DNA of 64,000 nt from Pseudomonas sediminis (GTDB lineage: Bacteria > Pseudomonadota > Gammaproteobacteria > Pseudomonadales > Pseudomonadaceae). A program made the translations under genes and the position numbers. A model generated the notes under the pieces. It had not been told where the DNA came from. It ran no database searches and saw only the letters and a program-made list of their open reading frames with translations. Positions within the stretch are counted from its first letter, which is position 1; every line of letters starts with the position of its first letter. The DNA is taken from positions 177,080 through 241,079 of the forward strand of contig NZ_NIQU01000008.1 in the NCBI RefSeq assembly GCF_002741105.1. Direction: 5' to 3'. Shown here one piece after another: positions 8,351 through 17,437 of this stretch.

Positions 8351-8994
8351 CTCGCCAGGCCGCCCGTCATCAGGCGTAACGCCGGGCTGTGCAGCATGTC
8401 CAGCACGGTATCGACCAGCGCAGGCGCTTGCTGCGCCAGGTCGAAGTTGGACACCAGCAACCAGTTGGACTCGATACCTTCCATATAGGCATGCAGGCAG
8501 ACGGCAGCGCGTGCGCAGTCCAGGTCGCTCGGCAGTTGGTTCTTGTTGACCGCATTGCTCAGCGCCTTGGCGATGCGCTGATCGCACTCCAGGCTCAGCG
8601 CCTGCATGCGTTCACGCAGTCCAAGCAGCTCACCGGTGTATTCGCACTTGTAGCGCAGGATGTCGTGGGTGCGGTGAGTCTGTGGCTCACAGGCCAGCCG
8701 TGTCAGCGCCGTGATGAGCAATTCACGCATGCAGCCCAGCGGGTCGGGCTCGTCTTCACTCTCGCTGGCACGCGCCAGCTCCTCGAGCGGCAGGCGCAGG
8801 CGTTCGAGCATCGCCTGAAACAGGTCGATCTTGTTCTCGAAATGCCAATAGATGGCGCCGCGACTGACGCCGGCCTCTTTCGCTACTTCGGCCAGCGACG
8901 CACGGGAAACGCCCTGGGCATGGAACACCCGCTCAGCGGCATCGAGTATCTGCACCCGTGTCGCCTGCGCTTCCTCTTTGGTTCTTCTGGCCAT
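8347..8994 (-). CDS. ttgR: TetR-family efflux repressor TtgR
   Basis: A 215-residue TetR repressor whose start (MARRTKEEAQATR) and helix-turn-helix (SLAEVAKEAGVSRGAIYWHF, about residues 33-52) closely resemble TtgR of P. putida, as does the later ARASESEDEPDPLGCMREL. It is divergent from an RND efflux operon and faces an operator like the known ttg operator, so it should repress ttgABC and be released by antibiotics or aromatics. The C-terminus ends in a dispersed repeat that supplies the stop codon, so the last residues may differ from other TtgR proteins. Confidence 0.9.
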   Translation of the reverse strand: MARRTKEEAQATRVQILDAAERVFHAQGVSRASLAEVAKEAGVSRGAIYWHFENKIDLFQAMLERLRLPLEELARASESEDEPDPLGCMRELLITALTRLACEPQTHRTHDILRYKCEYTGELLGLRERMQALSLECDQRIAKALSNAVNKNQLPSDLDCARAAVCLHAYMEGIESNWLLVSNFDLAQQAPALVDTVLDMLHSPALRLMTGGLAR

Positions 8995-9068
8995 TTGTCA
9001 CCTACTTTTGCCTTGCAGTAATCCTTCGGTAAGGAAGGACGGGCGAGAGTATGCAGGCAGCTTTAGGC

Positions 9069-9099
9069 ATTTACAAACATTCACGTACGTAAGTATATT
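9069..9099. promoter_or_regulatory. TtgR operator / ttgA promoter
   Basis: Between ttgR and ttgA lies TTTACAAACATTCACGTACG, continuing into TAAGTATATTC. The half-sites TTTACAAAC and GTAAGTA and their spacing match, as I recall it, the TtgR operator of P. putida. It lies in the divergent promoter region about 75 bp from both genes, as expected for joint repression. Confidence 0.75.
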
Positions 9100-9173
9100 C
9101 CTCCATCGATTTTTTCCCCTGCCTTCGTACCCTTCGCCCCTTGGGCCATGATTCGATAAAACGAGGTTCTCAG

Positions 9174-10322
9174 ATGCACTCGAAGCCAGCCTTCGCTGTC
9201 TTGGTTTCCGCCATCGCCGTGGCAATGCTCAGTCTCACCGGCTGCCAGGAATCCAGCGCCCCCCAGACCCAGCAAACGCCGCAAGTCGGAGTGATTACGC
9301 TCGAGGCCAAACCCTTCACCCTGACCAGTGAAGTGCCAGGTCGTACCAGCGCCTATCGCATCGCCGAGGTACGCCCTCAGGTCAACGGCATCATTCAGAA
9401 GCGCCTGTTCACCGAAGGCAGTGAGGTCAAGGCAGGCCAGCAGCTTTACCAGATCGACCCGGCCACCTACGAAGCAACGTTCAAGAGCGCGCAAGCCACG
9501 CAGCTTTCCGCCAAGTCCCTGGCTGATCGCTACAAGCTGCTGGTTGCCGACAAGGCCGTCAGCCAGCAGGCCTATGACGAAGCCCGCGCTGCCGGTCTGC
9601 AGGCCGATGCCGCACTGGAGCAGGCGCGCATCGACCTGCGCTACACCAAGGTGATGGCGCCGATCAGCGGTCGCATCGGCCGCTCCGCGGTGACCGAAGG
9701 TGCACTGGTCAGCAACGGTCAAGCCAACGCCATGGCCACCATCCAGCAGCTCGACCCGATCTACGTCGACGTCACCCAATCGAGCAAGGAACTGCTGCGC
9801 CTGCGCCGTGACCTGGCCGAGGGCCGTCTGCAGAAGGCCAGCGACAGCGCCGCCAAGGTCGCGCTGAAACTGGAAGACGGCAGCCGCTACGCCCATGAAG
9901 GCACGCTGGAGTTCTCCGAGGTGGCAGTGGACGAAAGCACCGGCTCGGTGACCCTGCGCGCGGTGTTCCCCAACCCCGATCACCTGCTGCTGCCGGGCAT
10001 GTTCGTGCATGCCGAGCTGCTCTCCGGGGTCAAGCAGAACGCCATTCTCGCCCCTCAGCAAGGTGTGACCCGCAACCAGCGCGGCGAACCCACGGCGATG
10101 GTGGTGGGTGCAGACAACAAGGTTGAACTGCGCGTGCTCAAGGCTGATCGCACCGCCGGCAGTGCCTGGCTGGTAGAGGAAGGCCTGAACGAAGGCGACC
10201 GCCTGATCACCGAGGGTCTGCAGTTCGTACAGCCTGGCGCCGAGGTCAAGGCCGTGCCGGCCAGCAACGTCAAGACCGAACAGCCTGCCCAAGACGCCGA
10301 ACAAGCCAGCGGCCAGGACTAA
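9174..10322 (+). CDS. ttgA: RND efflux periplasmic adaptor lipoprotein TtgA/MexA type
   Basis: A 382-residue membrane-fusion protein linking the inner-membrane pump to the outer-membrane channel. It has a lipoprotein signal ending in LSLTGC (Cys at residue 23). The first beta-barrel/lipoyl block (VPGRTSAYRIAEVRPQVNG) is followed by a helical hairpin and the second lipoyl half (DLRYTKVMAPISGRIGRS). The start was set at the ATG at 9174, which has GAGG 7 nt upstream and opens the signal peptide; an upstream TTG is rejected. It is first gene of ttgABC, followed after 14 bp by ttgB. Confidence 0.93.
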   Translation: MHSKPAFAVLVSAIAVAMLSLTGCQESSAPQTQQTPQVGVITLEAKPFTLTSEVPGRTSAYRIAEVRPQVNGIIQKRLFTEGSEVKAGQQLYQIDPATYEATFKSAQATQLSAKSLADRYKLLVADKAVSQQAYDEARAAGLQADAALEQARIDLRYTKVMAPISGRIGRSAVTEGALVSNGQANAMATIQQLDPIYVDVTQSSKELLRLRRDLAEGRLQKASDSAAKVALKLEDGSRYAHEGTLEFSEVAVDESTGSVTLRAVFPNPDHLLLPGMFVHAELLSGVKQNAILAPQQGVTRNQRGEPTAMVVGADNKVELRVLKADRTAGSAWLVEEGLNEGDRLITEGLQFVQPGAEVKAVPASNVKTEQPAQDAEQASGQD

Positions 10323-10336
10323 CGGAGAAGTACTGA

Positions 10337-13300
10337 ATGTCCAGATTCTTTATCGACCGGCCGATCTTCGCCTGGGTGATCGCCCTGGTGATCATGCTGG
10401 CGGGTGGCCTGTCCATCCTCAAGCTGCCGATCAACCAGTACCCGAGCATCGCGCCGCCTGCCGTTGCCATTCAGGTTTCCTACCCGGGCGCCTCGGCGCA
10501 GACGGTGCAGGACACCGTGGTGCAGGTGATCGAGCAGCAGCTCAACGGTATCGACGGCCTGCGCTACGTCAGTTCGTCGAGCAACTCCGACGGCAGCATG
10601 GAGATCATCGTTACCTTCGAACAGGGGGTGAACCCGGATATTGCCCAGGTTCAGGTGCAGAACAAGCTGCAACTGGCCACCCCGCTGCTGCCACAGGAAG
10701 TCCAGCAACAGGGCATCCGTGTGACCAAGTCGGTGCGTAACTTCCTGATGGTCATCGGCGTGGTGTCGAAAGACGGCAGCATGACCCGTGAGGACCTGTC
10801 CGACTACATCGTCTCCAACCTGCAGGACCCGATCTCGCGGACCAAGGGCGTCGGCGACTTCCAGGTGTTCGGCGCGCAGTACGCCATGCGCATCTGGCTC
10901 GACCCGGCCAAGCTCAACAGCTTCCAGCTGACCCCGGTTGACGTGCGCAGCGCCATCCAGGCGCAGAACGTGCAGATCTCCTCCGGCCAGTTCGGCGGCC
11001 TGCCGGCGGCGCCGGGCAATCAGCTCAACGCCACCATCATTGGCAAGACGCGCCTGCAGACCCCGGAAGAGTTCCGCAAGATTCTGCTCAAGGTTCAGCC
11101 CGATGGCTCCCAGGTGCGTCTGGGTGATATCGCCAAGGTCGAGCTGGGCGGCGAGAACTACGCCATCAACGCGCAGTTCAACGGCCTGCCGGCCTCCGGT
11201 CTGGCGATTCGTCTGGCCACTGGGGCCAACGCCCTGGACACCGCCAAGGCGGTGCGTGAAACCATCGCCAATCTCGAGCCGTTCTTCCCGGCCGGCATGG
11301 AAGTGGTCTTCCCCTACGACACCACACCGGTAATCTCGGCCTCCATCGAAGGGGTGGTGCACACCCTGTTCGAGGCCATCGTGCTGGTGTTCCTGGTGAT
11401 GTTCCTGTTCCTGCAGAACCTGCGCGCCACCATCATCCCGACCATGGCGGTGCCGGTGGTACTGCTCGGCACCTTCGGCATACTTGCCGCGTTCGGTTTC
11501 TCCATCAACACCCTGACCATGTTCGCCATGGTCCTGGCCATCGGCCTGCTGGTGGACGACGCCATCGTCGTGGTGGAGAACGTCGAGCGGGTGATGCGCG
11601 AGGATGGCCTGTCGCCCAAGGAGGCGACCAAGAAATCCATGGGCCAGATCCAGGGCGCGCTGGTGGGCATCGGCCTGGTGCTCTCGGCGGTGTTCCTGCC
11701 AATGGCCTTCTTCGGCGGTTCCACCGGGGTGATCTACCGGCAGTTCTCCATCACCATCGTCTCGGCCATGGCCTTGTCGGTGCTAGTGGCACTGGTCTTC
11801 ACTCCGGCGCTGTGCGCTACCCTGCTCAAGCCTATCGACAGTGACCACCACGAGGCCAAACGCGGCTTCTTCGGCTGGTTCAACCGCACCTTCGAGCGCG
11901 GCAGCAATGCCTATCAGCGCGGCGTTGCGGGCATGATCAAGCGCAAGGCGCCGTACCTGATTCTGTATCTGGTCATCGTCATCATCATGGCCTGGATGTT
12001 CACCCGCATCCCCACCGCGTTCCTGCCTGAGGAAGATCAGGGCGTATTGTTCGCCCAGGTGCAGACGCCGTCCGGCTCCAGTGCCGAGCGTACCCAGGTG
12101 GTGGTCGACGAAATGCGCCAGTACCTGCTGGAAGACCAAGCGAGCACAGTCCAATCGGTGTTCACCGTCACCGGCTTCAACTTCGCCGGCCGCGGCCAGA
12201 GCTCCGGTATGGCCTTCATCATGCTCAAGCCGTGGGGCGAACGTCCGGGCGAGGAGAATGGCGTAGCCGCGTTGGCGCAACGTGCGCAGATGCACTTCTT
12301 CAGCTTCCGCGATGCGATGGTGTTCGCCTTCGCCCCGCCGGCGGTAATGGAGATGGGCAACGCCACCGGCTTCAACTTCTTCCTGCAGGACCAGGCGGGC
12401 GTCGGCCACCAGGTGATGAATGAGGCGCGTGACAAGTTCCTCAAACTGGCCAACGAGCACCCAGTGCTCGACAGCGTACGGGCCAACGGCCTGCGCGACG
12501 AAGCGCAGTATCAGTTGCTGATCGATGACGAGCGCGCCCGTGCCCTCGGTCTGTCGCTGGCGGACATCAACAGCACCCTGTCGATTGCCTGGGGCGCCAG
12601 TTACGTCAACGACTTCATCGACCGTGGTCGAGTGAAGAAGGTCTACCTGCAAGGCGTGTCCGACGCACGCATGAGCCCGGAAGACCTGAACAAGTGGTAC
12701 GTGCGCAACGACCAGGGCCGCATGGTGCCGTTCAGTGCCTTCGCCAGCGGCGAGTGGACCTACGGTGCGCCGAAGCTGGCGCGCTACAACGGCGTGTCGG
12801 CGGTGGAAATCCTCGGTGCACCGGCGCCCGGCTACAGCACCGGTGATGCCATGGCCGCGGTCGAGGAAATCGCCTCGCAGTTGCCACAGGGCGTCGGCTA
12901 CTCCTGGACCGGTCTGTCCTACGAGGAGCGCCTGGCAGGCTCGCAGACCACTGCACTGTTCGTGATCTCCGCCATCGTAGTGTTCCTGTGCCTGGCAGCA
13001 CTCTACGAGAGCTGGTCGATCCCGTTCTCGGTGATGCTGGTGGTGCCGCTGGGGATCATCGGTGCCTTGCTGTTCACCGAACTGCGCGGGCTGTCCAACG
13101 ACGTTTTCTTCAAGGTCGGCTTGCTCACCACCATCGGTCTGTCGGCGCGTAACGCGATCCTTATCGTCGAGTTCGCCAAAGCGCAGTACGAGCAGGGCAT
13201 GACCTTCGCTGAAGCCGCCATCGAAGCTTGCCGCATGCGTCTGCGCCCGATCATCATGACCTCGCTGGCGTTCATCCTCGGCTGTCTGCCGCTGGCCATC

Positions 13301-13480
13301 GCCAGTGGTGCCGGCGCGGGCAGCAAGCACGCCATCGGCACCGGGGTGATCGGCGGCATGCTCAGCGCGATGATCCTGGCGATCTTCTGGATTCCGCTGT
13401 TCTACGTAGTGGTCTGCTCGATTTTCGAGAAGAAGCGCCCCGAGCCGGCCAGTGAAAAAGAGAAGGAGGTACTGCAATGA
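10337..13480 (+). CDS. ttgB: RND multidrug efflux pump, inner-membrane transporter TtgB/MexB type
   Basis: A 1047-residue hydrophobe/amphiphile-efflux RND transporter, full length for the family. It begins MSRFFIDRPIFAWVIALVIM and has twelve predicted membrane helices with two large periplasmic loops. The proton-relay residues are present: LLVDDAIVVVENV in the fourth helix and the Lys in NAILIVEFAKAQ in the tenth. It exports antibiotics, solvents and dyes in exchange for protons, as a trimer. GGAGAAGTACTGA precedes its ATG. It overlaps ttgC by 4 bp. Confidence 0.96.
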   Translation: MSRFFIDRPIFAWVIALVIMLAGGLSILKLPINQYPSIAPPAVAIQVSYPGASAQTVQDTVVQVIEQQLNGIDGLRYVSSSSNSDGSMEIIVTFEQGVNPDIAQVQVQNKLQLATPLLPQEVQQQGIRVTKSVRNFLMVIGVVSKDGSMTREDLSDYIVSNLQDPISRTKGVGDFQVFGAQYAMRIWLDPAKLNSFQLTPVDVRSAIQAQNVQISSGQFGGLPAAPGNQLNATIIGKTRLQTPEEFRKILLKVQPDGSQVRLGDIAKVELGGENYAINAQFNGLPASGLAIRLATGANALDTAKAVRETIANLEPFFPAGMEVVFPYDTTPVISASIEGVVHTLFEAIVLVFLVMFLFLQNLRATIIPTMAVPVVLLGTFGILAAFGFSINTLTMFAMVLAIGLLVDDAIVVVENVERVMREDGLSPKEATKKSMGQIQGALVGIGLVLSAVFLPMAFFGGSTGVIYRQFSITIVSAMALSVLVALVFTPALCATLLKPIDSDHHEAKRGFFGWFNRTFERGSNAYQRGVAGMIKRKAPYLILYLVIVIIMAWMFTRIPTAFLPEEDQGVLFAQVQTPSGSSAERTQVVVDEMRQYLLEDQASTVQSVFTVTGFNFAGRGQSSGMAFIMLKPWGERPGEENGVAALAQRAQMHFFSFRDAMVFAFAPPAVMEMGNATGFNFFLQDQAGVGHQVMNEARDKFLKLANEHPVLDSVRANGLRDEAQYQLLIDDERARALGLSLADINSTLSIAWGASYVNDFIDRGRVKKVYLQGVSDARMSPEDLNKWYVRNDQGRMVPFSAFASGEWTYGAPKLARYNGVSAVEILGAPAPGYSTGDAMAAVEEIASQLPQGVGYSWTGLSYEERLAGSQTTALFVISAIVVFLCLAALYESWSIPFSVMLVVPLGIIGALLFTELRGLSNDVFFKVGLLTTIGLSARNAILIVEFAKAQYEQGMTFAEAAIEACRMRLRPIIMTSLAFILGCLPLAIASGAGAGSKHAIGTGVIGGMLSAMILAIFWIPLFYVVVCSIFEKKRPEPASEKEKEVLQ

Positions 13481-14910
13481 GGCAGTCCCTGTTGTCCCTG
13501 GCCGTAGCCGCCGCTCTGCTCAGCGGCTGCAGCCTGATTCCCGACTATGAACGCCCTGACGCTCCGGTGGCCGCAGACTGGCCGCAAGGCGAAGCCTATG
13601 GCAGCGCCGCCAGCGAAGGCAGCCGTGCAGCGGCTGACCTGCAATGGCGCGAGTTCTTCCGCGACCCGGCGCTGCAGCAACTGGTGCAGGTGGCACTGGA
13701 GAACAACCGCGACCTGCGTGTCGCTGCGCTGAACGTCGAAGCCTATCGCGCGCTGTACCGCATCCAGCGCGCCGACCTGCTGCCTTCGGTCTCCGCCGAT
13801 GGTGCCGGCACTCGCCAGCGCCTGCCGGCCGACCTGAGCCAGACCGGTGAAGCCCGCACCAGCGGCCAGTACAGCGCTACCCTGGGCGTCAACGCCTGGG
13901 AGCTGGATTTCTTCGGCCGTATCCGCAGCCTCAGCGAGCAGGCCCTGCAGCAATACCTGGCCACAGAACAGGCCGCGCGCAGCACGCAGATCAGCCTGGT
14001 CGCCAGCGTCGCCAACGCCTACCTGCAATGGCAGGCGGATCAGGCGCTGCTGCAACTGACTCAGGACACCCTGAAGACCTTCGAGGAAAGCTACCAGCTG
14101 ACTCAGCGCAGTTTCGACGTCGGTGTCGCCGATGCCCTGGCCCTGAGCCAGGCACGCAGCTCGGTGGACAGTGCCCGCGTCAGCCTGGCGCAGTACCAGC
14201 GCCTGGTCGCCCAGGATCGCAACGCCCTGACTCAACTGCTCGGCACCGGCCTGCCGGCCGACCTGCCGCAAGGTCTGGCATTGAACGCCGAACTGCTGGA
14301 GCAGGTACCAGCCGGTCTGCCCGCCGACCTGCTGCAGCGTCGCCCTGACCTGCTGCAGGCCGAGTACCAGCTCAAGGCCGCCAACGCCAATATCGGCGCA
14401 GCGCGAGCAGCGTTCTTCCCCAGCATCAGCCTGACCGCCAATGCCGGCACCGCCAGCAGCCAGCTGTCCGGTCTGTTCGACAGCGGCTCGGGGACCTGGC
14501 TGTTCCAGCCGCAGATCAGCCTGCCGATCTTCAACGCCGGCCGTCTGCGCGCCAACCTCGACTACGCCGAGCTGCAGAGCGACATCCAGGTCGCGCAGTA
14601 CGAGAAAGCCATCCAGGTGGCCTTCCAGGAAGTCGCTGACCGCCTGGCTGCGCGCACCACCTACCGCCAGCAACTGGACGCCCAGCGCGCCCTGCTGGAA
14701 ACCACCGAGACTTACTACGACCTGGCCGAACGGCGCTACCGCACCGGCGTGGACAGCTACCTGACCCTGCTCGACGCCCAGCGTCAGCTGTTCAGCGTGC
14801 GCCAGCAACTGATCGCCGACCGTCTGGCCCAGCTCAGCAGTGAAGTGGAGCTGTACAAGGCCTTGGGTGGTGGCTGGAGCAATACGGGGAACAACGCCCC
14901 ACAAGGTTGA
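13477..14910 (+). CDS. ttgC: Outer-membrane efflux channel lipoprotein TtgC/OprM type
   Basis: A 477-residue TolC-like channel of the NodT family. The lipoprotein signal ends LLSGC (Cys18), and two outer-membrane-efflux repeats follow. Hallmarks include WELDFFGRIRSLSEQALQQ and LLQRRPDLLQAEYQLKAANA. It forms the outer-membrane exit of TtgABC. Its ATG overlaps the ttgB stop (ATGA), giving translational coupling. A strong intrinsic terminator follows 41 bp after its stop, closing the operon. Confidence 0.95.
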   Translation: MRQSLLSLAVAAALLSGCSLIPDYERPDAPVAADWPQGEAYGSAASEGSRAAADLQWREFFRDPALQQLVQVALENNRDLRVAALNVEAYRALYRIQRADLLPSVSADGAGTRQRLPADLSQTGEARTSGQYSATLGVNAWELDFFGRIRSLSEQALQQYLATEQAARSTQISLVASVANAYLQWQADQALLQLTQDTLKTFEESYQLTQRSFDVGVADALALSQARSSVDSARVSLAQYQRLVAQDRNALTQLLGTGLPADLPQGLALNAELLEQVPAGLPADLLQRRPDLLQAEYQLKAANANIGAARAAFFPSISLTANAGTASSQLSGLFDSGSGTWLFQPQISLPIFNAGRLRANLDYAELQSDIQVAQYEKAIQVAFQEVADRLAARTTYRQQLDAQRALLETTETYYDLAERRYRTGVDSYLTLLDAQRQLFSVRQQLIADRLAQLSSEVELYKALGGGWSNTGNNAPQG

Positions 14911-14930
14911 CCGCGCGTAACCCGCTTCAA

Positions 14931-14950
14931 GGACGACCTTATCCAACGCG
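14931..14950 (+). repeat. 20-bp exact repeat, copy 1
   Basis: GGACGACCTTATCCAACGCG occurs here just before the ttgC terminator, and identically at 18601-18620 after a hydrolase gene. Both copies are immediately downstream of a rightward gene. Confidence 0.7.
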
Positions 14951-14951
14951 C

Positions 14952-14983
14952 CGCCCCCGCAGTCTTTGCGGGGGCGTTTTTTT
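14952..14983 (+). terminator. Rho-independent terminator of ttgABC
   Basis: A CGCCCCCGCA stem pairs with TGCGGGGGCG across a short loop and is followed directly by seven T residues. It lies 41 bp after the ttgC stop codon. Confidence 0.93.
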
Positions 14984-15014
14984 AGTTTCTACGCACAGAT
15001 TGGGGAAAGTGCGG

Positions 15015-15706
15015 GTTGACACCGGACTGGCAACTACGTGTTAGCTGTCGATGACTTGGCACTATCCGTTAGCGTGTCGTCTGATCTGATGGGTTTCGCC
15101 CCTTACGGGCGACTCACTTTCTTTGCTTGTGCAAAGAAAGTAAGCAAAGAAACACACCCCTACATACGGCCCCGGCTGCGCCGGGGTTCCCTCGTTCCAT
15201 CACCGCTCCAGGGGCACGCTGCGAAGGGCCATCCCTGGCCCATCGCAGCTCTCGCGACATCCATGTCGCTCAACCCCTTACTCGGCGATTCCACTCGGCC
15301 TCCTGAAGGGGACTTGGGCGTCGTCTGTGAGATCGCACTTCAAGAGCAAATGCCAAACGCTACCGACTTTGATCTTCCGGAGATTTCGCAAGCTCGCGGT
15401 CCGGTCCCCTTCAGGAGGCCGAACAGAGGTGTTGCGTAGGGGAGCGAGCCGCATGGATGCGGCGAGAGGCTTAAAGGGCCAGGGATGGCCCTTTAAGCCG
15501 GCCCCCGGAGCAGCGCCGGAGCGAGGGAAGTTTCGCGTAGCGAAACCCGAATGTTGGGGTGCCCTTCTTTGGCACACCTTTCTTGGGCAAGCAAGAAAGG
15601 TGTGGCGCCCGTAAGGGGCGCAATCAAAACGCTCAGTGGACTCGGTAACGGATATTGCCAAGTCAGTAAGCGATACGCACACAAACTTGCCAGTCCGGTA
15701 TCAAGC
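15015..15706. repeat. Giant imperfect palindrome (~690 bp), non-coding
   Basis: The left half (15015-15315) and the reverse complement of the right half (15402-15706) are diverged copies of one ~300-bp sequence. Collinear shared blocks, from outside inward, are ACCGGACTGGCAA (15021-15033 / 15687-15699), GACTTGGCA, TATCCGTTA, CGCCCCTTACGGGCG, CTTTCTT.GCTTG, AAGGGCCATCCCTGGCCC and CGGCCTCCTGAAGGGGAC. Inner small hairpins are nested in each arm. Short open frames crossing it are low-complexity and lack ribosome sites; I judge them spurious. From memory, translations of such arms are often annotated as hypothetical proteins in Pseudomonas and Xanthomonas genomes. It occupies most of the 852-bp gap between ttgC and the TetR gene. 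Confidence 0.8.
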
Positions 15707-15762
15707 GTATCTCCCCACAAGAACCTCTTTTATTCGGCCCGGCGTGCGCATTGCCAATGCGA

Positions 15763-16374
15763 TCAGAGCTCGGACTTGAGCGTCTCGAACGCTTCCTTGA
15801 GGTAACTGGCCACGGGTTTGGGCTGGCCCGACTGCTCCTGCCAGGTCTGGATCGCCAGGCGCATGGCTCCCAGTGACGCCATGGCCACCACACGCAGCAT
15901 CATGCGCCGCTCGGGTTGACGCCAGACCTCGCAGAGCGTGGCAAACAGCTGTTTTTCCTGCTCGGCGTAATACGCCTGCTTGCGCGCCAGCAGCGACTCG
16001 CTGGAGCGCATCAAGCGGTCGATGGCTGCCATCTGCTCGGTGGTGTAGCGGGAAATATGACTCACCAATACATCGCGCACGGCGTCCAACGGCGCGATAT
16101 CCGGCGACACCTGCAGCAGCTCGCTGTGGATGCCAGCCCAGCCGGCCTCCTGCCAGGACAGGATGACGTCATCCTTCGACTTGAAATAGGAAAAGAAGGT
16201 ACGCCGCGAGATACCCGCCTCGGCAGCAATCGCATCGAGCGTGGTGCTTTCGTAACCATTTGTGAGAAACAACTGCAGCCCGACTTCGGCGATACGCTGC
16301 CGAGTGGCCCGGCGCTTGCGCTCTCGCAGGCCTTCGGCAGGTGTATTGCCCTCGGGAGGGAGAGATTCGGACAT
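15763..16374 (-). CDS. TetR-family transcriptional regulator
   Basis: A 203-residue TetR regulator with a helix-turn-helix near residues 41-65 (TLDAIAAEAGISRRTFFSYF) and a C-terminal domain of the MftR-like type (conserved run RVVAMASLGAMRLAIQTW). It begins MSESLPPEG at 16374. It is divergent from an SDR gene, and the 106-bp gap carries two copies of TGCACTCAGTGCA, almost certainly its operator. It probably represses itself and the SDR-hydrolase pair. The inducer is unknown. Confidence 0.88.
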   Translation of the reverse strand: MSESLPPEGNTPAEGLRERKRRATRQRIAEVGLQLFLTNGYESTTLDAIAAEAGISRRTFFSYFKSKDDVILSWQEAGWAGIHSELLQVSPDIAPLDAVRDVLVSHISRYTTEQMAAIDRLMRSSESLLARKQAYYAEQEKQLFATLCEVWRQPERRMMLRVVAMASLGAMRLAIQTWQEQSGQPKPVASYLKEAFETLKSEL

Positions 16375-16396
16375 TCCAATAGCCTATTGCGATAAC

Positions 16397-16430
16397 TGCA
16401 CTCAGTGCACTAATGTTTGCACTCAGTGCA
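16397..16430. promoter_or_regulatory. Duplicated TetR operator (two TGCACTCAGTGCA palindromes)
   Basis: The 13-bp palindrome TGCACTCAGTGCA is at 16397-16409 and again at 16418-16430, with centres 21 bp apart, two helical turns. It starts 22 bp upstream of the TetR start codon in the divergent promoter. Two phased copies suggest cooperative binding of two dimers on one DNA face. Confidence 0.75.
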
Positions 16431-16480
16431 ATTATTCATGCGTTCAGATTAGCGCTCCATTCTGAGGCAAGGCAACGATC

Positions 16481-17437
16481 ATGGCCAACTGGACAGTTTC
16501 CGACATTCCTTCACTACAGGGTCGCACCGCCGTTATCACCGGCACCGGCGGGCTCGGCTTCGAAGACGCAAAAGCCCTGGCAGAGGCGGGAGCGCGAGTG
16601 ATACTCGCCGGCCGCAATCCATCGCGCGGAGCGGCAGCCGCCGAACAGATACGCCAAGCCACTCCAGGCGCTGACGTCTGCTTCGAACAGCTGGACCTGG
16701 CCAGCCTCGACTCCATCGAGGCTTTCGCCAAACGCCTTGGCGAGTCCGACGGCCACATCGACCTGCTGATCAACAACGCTGGGGTGATGACGCCGCCACA
16801 GCGCCAGGAGACGGCCGATGGTTTCGAACTGCAGTTCGGCACCAACCACCTCGGCCATTTCGCCCTGACCTCACGACTACTGCCGCTGCTGCGCAAGGGC
16901 GATGAGCCGCGCGTCATCAGCCTCTCGAGCATTGCCGCCAGGCAAGGCGCGATTGACCTGAACGACCTGCAGTCCACCCGTAACTACAAGCCGATGGTCG
17001 CTTACAGCCAATCCAAGCTGGCCTGCCTGATGTTCGCCCTGGAGCTGCAGCGCCGTAGCAATGCAGCGGGTTGGGGCATCCGCAGCATCGCCGCGCACCC
17101 AGGGATTTCCCGCACCGAACTTCTACCCAATGGTGCTGGCAAGTGGAGCGCGGCCGGCAGTGCGCGCCGCCTGCTCTGGTTCATGTTCCAACCAGCGGCT
17201 CAGGGTGCGCTGCCGACGCTGTTCGCCGCGACCGCAGCGCACGCTCAGGGCGGCGCCTATTACGGCCCGAACAGAATGAGCGAAACCCGCGGTTATCCCA
17301 CACTCGCCAGAACGCCTCTGCAAGCGACGGATCTGGGCATGGCCAGACGTTTATGGAACGAATCCGAGCGCCTGGTCGGCCTGAGCTATCCCGCCGCTCC
17401 CTTGCGGGCCAACAAGCCCTATCAGCTCTTTCCATAG
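16481..17437 (+). CDS. Short-chain dehydrogenase/reductase
   Basis: A 318-residue SDR. The nucleotide-binding motif TGTGGLG lies at residues 20-26 and is unusual in having GGLG where most SDRs have GIG. It is followed by NNAG (about residues 97-100), the catalytic Ser region SLSSIAARQG, and YSQSK with catalytic Tyr/Lys. It is longer than a minimal SDR (about 250) and resembles the retinol-dehydrogenase/WW-oxidoreductase-like group. It is divergent from a TetR gene whose operator covers this promoter and is followed by a secreted hydrolase. The substrate is unknown. Confidence 0.87.
   Translation: MANWTVSDIPSLQGRTAVITGTGGLGFEDAKALAEAGARVILAGRNPSRGAAAAEQIRQATPGADVCFEQLDLASLDSIEAFAKRLGESDGHIDLLINNAGVMTPPQRQETADGFELQFGTNHLGHFALTSRLLPLLRKGDEPRVISLSSIAARQGAIDLNDLQSTRNYKPMVAYSQSKLACLMFALELQRRSNAAGWGIRSIAAHPGISRTELLPNGAGKWSAAGSARRLLWFMFQPAAQGALPTLFAATAAHAQGGAYYGPNRMSETRGYPTLARTPLQATDLGMARRLWNESERLVGLSYPAAPLRANKPYQLFP

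Noticed and set aside
11783..14946. Long minus-strand open frames (564 and 514 aa) opposite ttgB and ttgC
   Set aside because: They are codon-bias shadows of clear RND pump genes on the plus strand, with no domain content.
15038..15682. Open frames of 133, 134 and 95 aa inside the giant palindrome
   Set aside because: They read through inverted repeat arms on both strands, have no ribosome sites, and resemble widely annotated spurious hypotheticals.
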